Part shown: one piece after another, positions 5,534 to 8,703 of the stretch
Layout of the letters: every line of letters begins with the position of its first letter
Position numbering within the stretch: position 1 is the first letter of the stretch
NCBI GenBank assembly: GCA_903906325.1
Contig: CAIVJV010000155.1
Coordinates: forward strand, 1-8,703
Source: an uncultured Gemmatimonadota bacterium
Lineage (GTDB): Bacteria; Gemmatimonadota; Gemmatimonadetes; Gemmatimonadales; Gemmatimonadaceae
Direction: 5' to 3'
Length of the DNA: 8,703 nt
Translations under genes and position numbers: made by a program
Notes under the pieces: model-generated
What the model saw: the letters and a program-made list of their open reading frames with translations, nothing else
The model's database searches: none
What the model was told of the DNA's origin: nothing

Positions 5534-6495
5534 GTCGTGAAGCTCCCCATCGTGAGGTACTTCTCGCGCCGCTTCCGGACGAGCTTGTCGGGCTTGAGTC
5601 GCTTGAGCTCCTCGAGATGCCGGAGGATCACATCGTGCACCGCGCGGGCCGTGGCCTCGTGGTCGGCATGGGCGCCGCCCGGGGGCTCGGGGATCACCTC
5701 ATCGATCACCTTGAGCGCCAAGAGCTCCGGCGAGGTGATGCGCAACGAGCTCGCGGCCTTCTCGCGCATCTCGGGGCTCTTGCCGTCCTTCCAGAGGATC
5801 GCGGCACATCCCTCCACCGTGATCACCGAGTAGACGGAGTGCTCGAGCATCAACACGCGATCCGCCACCCCCAGCGCGAGGGCGCCACCCGAGCCCCCTT
5901 CGCCGATCACCGTCGCGATGATGGGGACCGTGAGCTGGCTCATCTCGAGGAGGTTGCGGGCGATCGCCTCCGACTGGCCGCGCTCCTCCGCGCCGAGCCC
6001 GGCCCAGGCCCCCGGCGTATCGATGAAGGTGAGGACGGGGACCTGGAACTTCTCGGCGAGCTTCAGGAGGCGCAGCGCCTTGCGATACCCCTCGGGGTGC
6101 GGCATCCCGAAGTTGCGATGGATGTTCTCCTTGGTGTCGCGGCCCCGCTGCTGTCCGATGATCATCACCGTCTCGCCGTCGAGCCGAGCCCACCCACCGA
6201 CGATCGAGGGATCGTCGCGGAAGGCGCGGTCGCCGTGCAGCTCGATGAAGTCGCTGAAGGCGAGACGGATGTAGTCCAGGGTGAAGGGGCGGCGCGAGGA
6301 GCGGGCCACCTGCACGCGCTGGAGCGGCGTGAGGTTCCTATACGTGTCGCGTCGGAGCTCGCCGAGGCGCGCCTGCAGCGGGGTGATCTCCGCCGAGAGG
6401 TCGAGCTTCTGCGCGTCCGCCTTCTCGCGGAGCTCCTGGATCTGGCGCTCCAGCTCGGCGATCGGCTTCTCGAATTCGAGGACCGAGGTTCCCAT
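5530..6495 (-). CDS. accA: Acetyl-CoA carboxylase carboxyltransferase subunit alpha
   Basis: A 321-residue protein, the length expected of bacterial AccA. With AccD it transfers the carboxyl group from carboxybiotin on AccB to acetyl-CoA, making malonyl-CoA for fatty-acid synthesis. The N-terminal coiled-coil region (EFEKPIAELERQIQELREK, 7-25) is typical, followed by TPLQRVQVARSSRRP and DFIELHGDRAFRDD. The crotonase-like core shows TPGAWAGLGAEERGQSEA (160-177), the glycine-rich GEGGSGGALAL (198-208), and VYSVITVEGCAAILWKD (221-237). Two small departures from the usual TPGAYPG and YSVISPEGC are the W-A at 164-165 and T-V at 227-228; the motif is otherwise intact. The frame stays open far upstream into dnaE, but the ATG at 6495 is chosen because the AccA family begins there and a perfect GGAGG lies 6 bases before it. 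It starts 2 bases after the dnaE stop, an old and common pairing. AccD and the biotin genes are not in the window. Confidence 0.97.
   Translation of the reverse strand: MGTSVLEFEKPIAELERQIQELREKADAQKLDLSAEITPLQARLGELRRDTYRNLTPLQRVQVARSSRRPFTLDYIRLAFSDFIELHGDRAFRDDPSIVGGWARLDGETVMIIGQQRGRDTKENIHRNFGMPHPEGYRKALRLLKLAEKFQVPVLTFIDTPGAWAGLGAEERGQSEAIARNLLEMSQLTVPIIATVIGEGGSGGALALGVADRVLMLEHSVYSVITVEGCAAILWKDGKSPEMREKAASSLRITSPELLALKVIDEVIPEPPGGAHADHEATARAVHDVILRHLEELKRLKPDKLVRKRREKYLTMGSFTT
5543..5548 (-). promoter_or_regulatory. Ribosome binding site of ricT
   Basis: On the - strand GGGGAG lies 9 bases before the GTG at 5533, inside the last accA codons. It supports the GTG start that overlaps the accA stop by four bases. 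Confidence 0.5.
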
Positions 6496-6497
6496 GA

Positions 6498-8703
6498 TCA
6501 GCCTCCACGGACGAGGCGCACCCGCTCGTCCCCGAGCAGGGCGCGCAGTTCTCCCAACGCGGGGCCGGCCGCAGCCACCTTGAGGGAGGTCGAGCGCAGG
6601 CGGGCAGGGAGCCCGTCTCGCCCCTTCCAACGTAGCTCCAGGGGGGCCGCCCCGGGATGGGCCTCCGCCACGGCGCGCACATCGCGCACCACGTCGGCGG
6701 GGAGCCCCACCTCGGCGTCGAGTTCCAGGGCGATCGCGAACTGCCCGGTGGCCCGGAGCTCCGCGAGGCGGGTGATCTTCTCGACGATGAAGGTGGGGTT
6801 CTCCGCGTCCTGGTCGCGGCGCGAGTAGCCCCCGCTGATCAACACGGGGACATCGACCTGCACCCGGTCCCCGATCGCGGCCCAGGCCTCGGGGAAGACG
6901 AGGAGCTCGGCCGATCCGGCGAAGTCCTCCACCGTGAGCCGCGCGAACTCGTTCCCGGACTTCTTGCTCACCTGGCGCTTGATCGCGGTGATCACGCCGG
7001 CGAGGGTGATCGCCTCCGAGGTCCAGGCCCCGAGCTGCGCGACGGTGTGCGAGGCGAGCAACTCGCATTCGGCGCGGAAGGGCGCGAGGGGGTGCCCGGA
7101 GATGTAGAAGCCGAGGATCGCCTTCTCCTGGGTGAGGCGCGCCGACTCCGAGAGCGGCGGGATGTTCGGCAGGACCGGGAGCAGCGGGGCCTTGGAGGCC
7201 CCATCAGCCGGCGCGTCCCCGAGGTCGCCGAAGAGCGAGCCCTGACCGGTGGCGATCTCGGCCTGCGCGAGGGAGGCCGATTGGATCGCCCCGTCGAGCG
7301 CGGCGATGTACTGCGCGCGATGTCCACCGAGCCCATCGAGGGCCCCGGCGTGGATGAGCGCCTCGAGCACGCGCTTGTTGCAGGTGCGGAGGTCGATCCG
7401 TTCGCAGAGGTCGTAGAGCGAGGTGAAGGGCTTCTCGGCGCGCGCCGCGAGGATCGACTCCACCGCGGAGTGGCCGACGTTGCGGATCGCGCCGAGCCCG
7501 AAGCGGATCTTCGTGTCGGAGATGACGGTGAACTTCCACCCCGATTCGTTCACGTCGGGGGGGAGGATCTCGAGGCCCAGGTCGCGCGCCTCGTTGATGT
7601 ACTTCACCACCGCGTCGGTGTCGCCGATACAGGCCGAGAGCACCGCCGCCATGAACTCGGGGGCGTAGTGCGCCTTGAGGTAGGCGGTGTGGTAGGAGAG
7701 GATCGAGTACGCGACCGAGTGCGACTTGTTGAAGCCGTACCGCCCGAAGGTCTCGATCTGCCCGGCGATGTCGTCGATCACCTTGGCGGGGAAGCCGTTG
7801 GCGACGGCCTTCGTGGTGAACTTCCCGAGCTCCTGCTTGATGAGCTCGGCGTCCTTCTTACCCACGGCTTTGCGGAGCACATCGGCTTCGGCGAGGGAGA
7901 TCCCCGCGAGCCGCTGCGCGATCCGCATCACCTGCTCCTGGTAGGTGATGACGCCATAGGTGGGGGCGAGGATCTCCTCGAGCTCGGGGAGCTGGTAGGC
8001 GACCGGTTCCTCCCCCTTCTTGCGGCGCTGATAGACCTTGTGCATCCCCGCGTCGAGCGGGCCGGGCCGCATCAGCGCGTTGGAGGCGACGAGGTCGTCG
8101 AAGCGGTCGGCGCGCATCGCGCGCACCATGTCGGTCGCGAGCGGGGATTCGAACTGGAAGACGCCGGCGGTGCGCCCCGCACGGAGCATCCGGTAGGTGG
8201 CCTCGTCGTCGAGTGGGAGGGCGTCGAGGTCGATCACGACCCCGCGCCGCTCCTGGATCGCGCGCACCGCGTCGGTGAGGATCGTGAGGGTCGTGAGGCC
8301 CAGGAAGTCCATCTTGAGCATCCCGGCCTTCTCGAGCGCGACCATGTCGTACTGCGTGACGACGACGCGCTCCTCGCTGCCCCCGCCACTCCCCTTGGAC
8401 TCCGCGGTGCAGACGGGCACATAGTCGTCGAGCGGCCCCGGCGCGATGACGATCCCCGCGGCGTGGACGCCGGCGTGCCGCGAGAGCCCTTCGAGCGAGA
8501 TGGCGAAGTCGAAGAGCTGCGCATGCCGCTCGTCCTGCTCGTAGAGCTTCCGGACCTCGGGGACCTTCTCGATCGCCTCGGCCACGGTGAGCGAGAAGTT
8601 CGGCTGGTTCGGGATCAGCTTCGCGATCGCATCGGTCTCCCCGGGGGTGAAGCCGAGCACGCGGCCCACGTCCTTGATGCAGGCGCGCGACTTGAGCGTC
8701 CCG
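6498..8703 (-). CDS. dnaE: DNA polymerase III subunit alpha (partial, 5' end beyond window)
   Basis: Catalytic subunit of the replicative polymerase. 734 residues of the C-terminal part are visible; the frame is open through base 8702, where the visible residues GTLKSRACIKDVGRVLG match the region after the first two catalytic Asp, so the PHP and early palm domains lie outside. The third catalytic Asp is in KMDFLGL (8307-8309). The palm/fingers follow with SNALMRPGPLDAGMHKVYQ, PTYGVITYQEQVMRIAQ and FGRYGFNKSHSVAYS, then an HhH-type region around CNKRVLEALIHAGALDGLG. A clamp-binding motif QGSLF lies at 7230-7244. The OB-fold (6882-7010, ITLAGVITAIKRQ to LLVFPEAW) leads into the tau-binding C-terminal domain, ending LGDERVRLVRGG. 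It is an ordinary DnaE1-type enzyme rather than PolC, which would carry an internal exonuclease. The TGA is two bases before accA, and the last codons carry the accA ribosome site. Confidence 0.96.
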   Translation of the reverse strand, partial: GTLKSRACIKDVGRVLGFTPGETDAIAKLIPNQPNFSLTVAEAIEKVPEVRKLYEQDERHAQLFDFAISLEGLSRHAGVHAAGIVIAPGPLDDYVPVCTAESKGSGGGSEERVVVTQYDMVALEKAGMLKMDFLGLTTLTILTDAVRAIQERRGVVIDLDALPLDDEATYRMLRAGRTAGVFQFESPLATDMVRAMRADRFDDLVASNALMRPGPLDAGMHKVYQRRKKGEEPVAYQLPELEEILAPTYGVITYQEQVMRIAQRLAGISLAEADVLRKAVGKKDAELIKQELGKFTTKAVANGFPAKVIDDIAGQIETFGRYGFNKSHSVAYSILSYHTAYLKAHYAPEFMAAVLSACIGDTDAVVKYINEARDLGLEILPPDVNESGWKFTVISDTKIRFGLGAIRNVGHSAVESILAARAEKPFTSLYDLCERIDLRTCNKRVLEALIHAGALDGLGGHRAQYIAALDGAIQSASLAQAEIATGQGSLFGDLGDAPADGASKAPLLPVLPNIPPLSESARLTQEKAILGFYISGHPLAPFRAECELLASHTVAQLGAWTSEAITLAGVITAIKRQVSKKSGNEFARLTVEDFAGSAELLVFPEAWAAIGDRVQVDVPVLISGGYSRRDQDAENPTFIVEKITRLAELRATGQFAIALELDAEVGLPADVVRDVRAVAEAHPGAAPLELRWKGRDGLPARLRSTSLKVAAAGPALGELRALLGDERVRLVRGG
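6502..6506 (-). promoter_or_regulatory. Shine-Dalgarno of accA, inside the end of dnaE
   Basis: The - strand reads GGAGG, then six bases, then ATG at 6495. It is the strongest ribosome site in the window, is encoded by the final Arg-Gly-Gly codons and stop of dnaE, and fixes the accA start at 6495 rather than further upstream. Confidence 0.75.

Noticed and set aside
4637..6828. Two long + strand frames (about 400 residues each) opposite ricT and accA
   Set aside because: Both lie antisense to clear ricT and accA genes and read as Arg/Gly/His-rich shadow sequence without domains.
6496..7068. Upstream in-frame extension of accA into dnaE
   Set aside because: It is the off-frame reading of the dnaE C-terminal domain. 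The ATG at 6495 has a perfect GGAGG and matches the AccA family start.
1..8703. tRNA, rRNA, CRISPR, insertion sequence, phage or defence genes
   Set aside because: None seen on reading both strands; all space is filled by recognised or partly recognised coding sequence and short junctions.

Overview
The window is strongly GC-rich and densely coding, with no intergenic gap above about 40 bases. The best guess at origin is a Gemmatimonadota-like bacterium. This rests on the base composition and on the partial first gene, which joins a carboxypeptidase-regulatory-like beta-sandwich to a small TonB-plug-like segment, a type I associate with that phylum. It is an inference from remembered family character, not a database match.

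The left part (1-2797) reads on the + strand. It holds the 3' end of the regulatory-domain/plug protein, a secreted TPM-domain (YgcG-type) protein with a Gly-rich tail, a 250-residue protein with a degenerate nucleotidyltransferase motif, and a LemA family protein. The gaps are 9, 2 and 23 bases, so the last three, and possibly all four, look co-transcribed. LemA and TPM proteins are frequent neighbours, and the nucleotidyltransferase-like gene sits between them.

The right part (2835-8703) reads on the - strand. In transcription order it is dnaE (5' end off the right edge), accA, ricT (PSP1/YaaT family) and metG. The junctions are a 2-base gap, a 4-base GTGA overlap and an 8-base gap, so this is one tightly packed housekeeping operon for replication, fatty-acid synthesis, RNA-processing control and translation.

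The two blocks converge at 2798-2834, where three copies of a 14-bp repeat fill the junction. Each carries a GC-rich palindrome and the array could act as a bidirectional terminator. The first copy contains the lemA stop codon.

I found no tRNA, rRNA, CRISPR array, insertion sequence, phage gene or defence system. No wholly new system is evident. The least explained element is the pseudo-nucleotidyltransferase inside the TPM-LemA cluster, together with a G9 tract just upstream that could fuse the TPM and nucleotidyltransferase-like frames. RicT also has a Cys-to-Ser change in its cluster motif and an Arg/Gly-rich tail.
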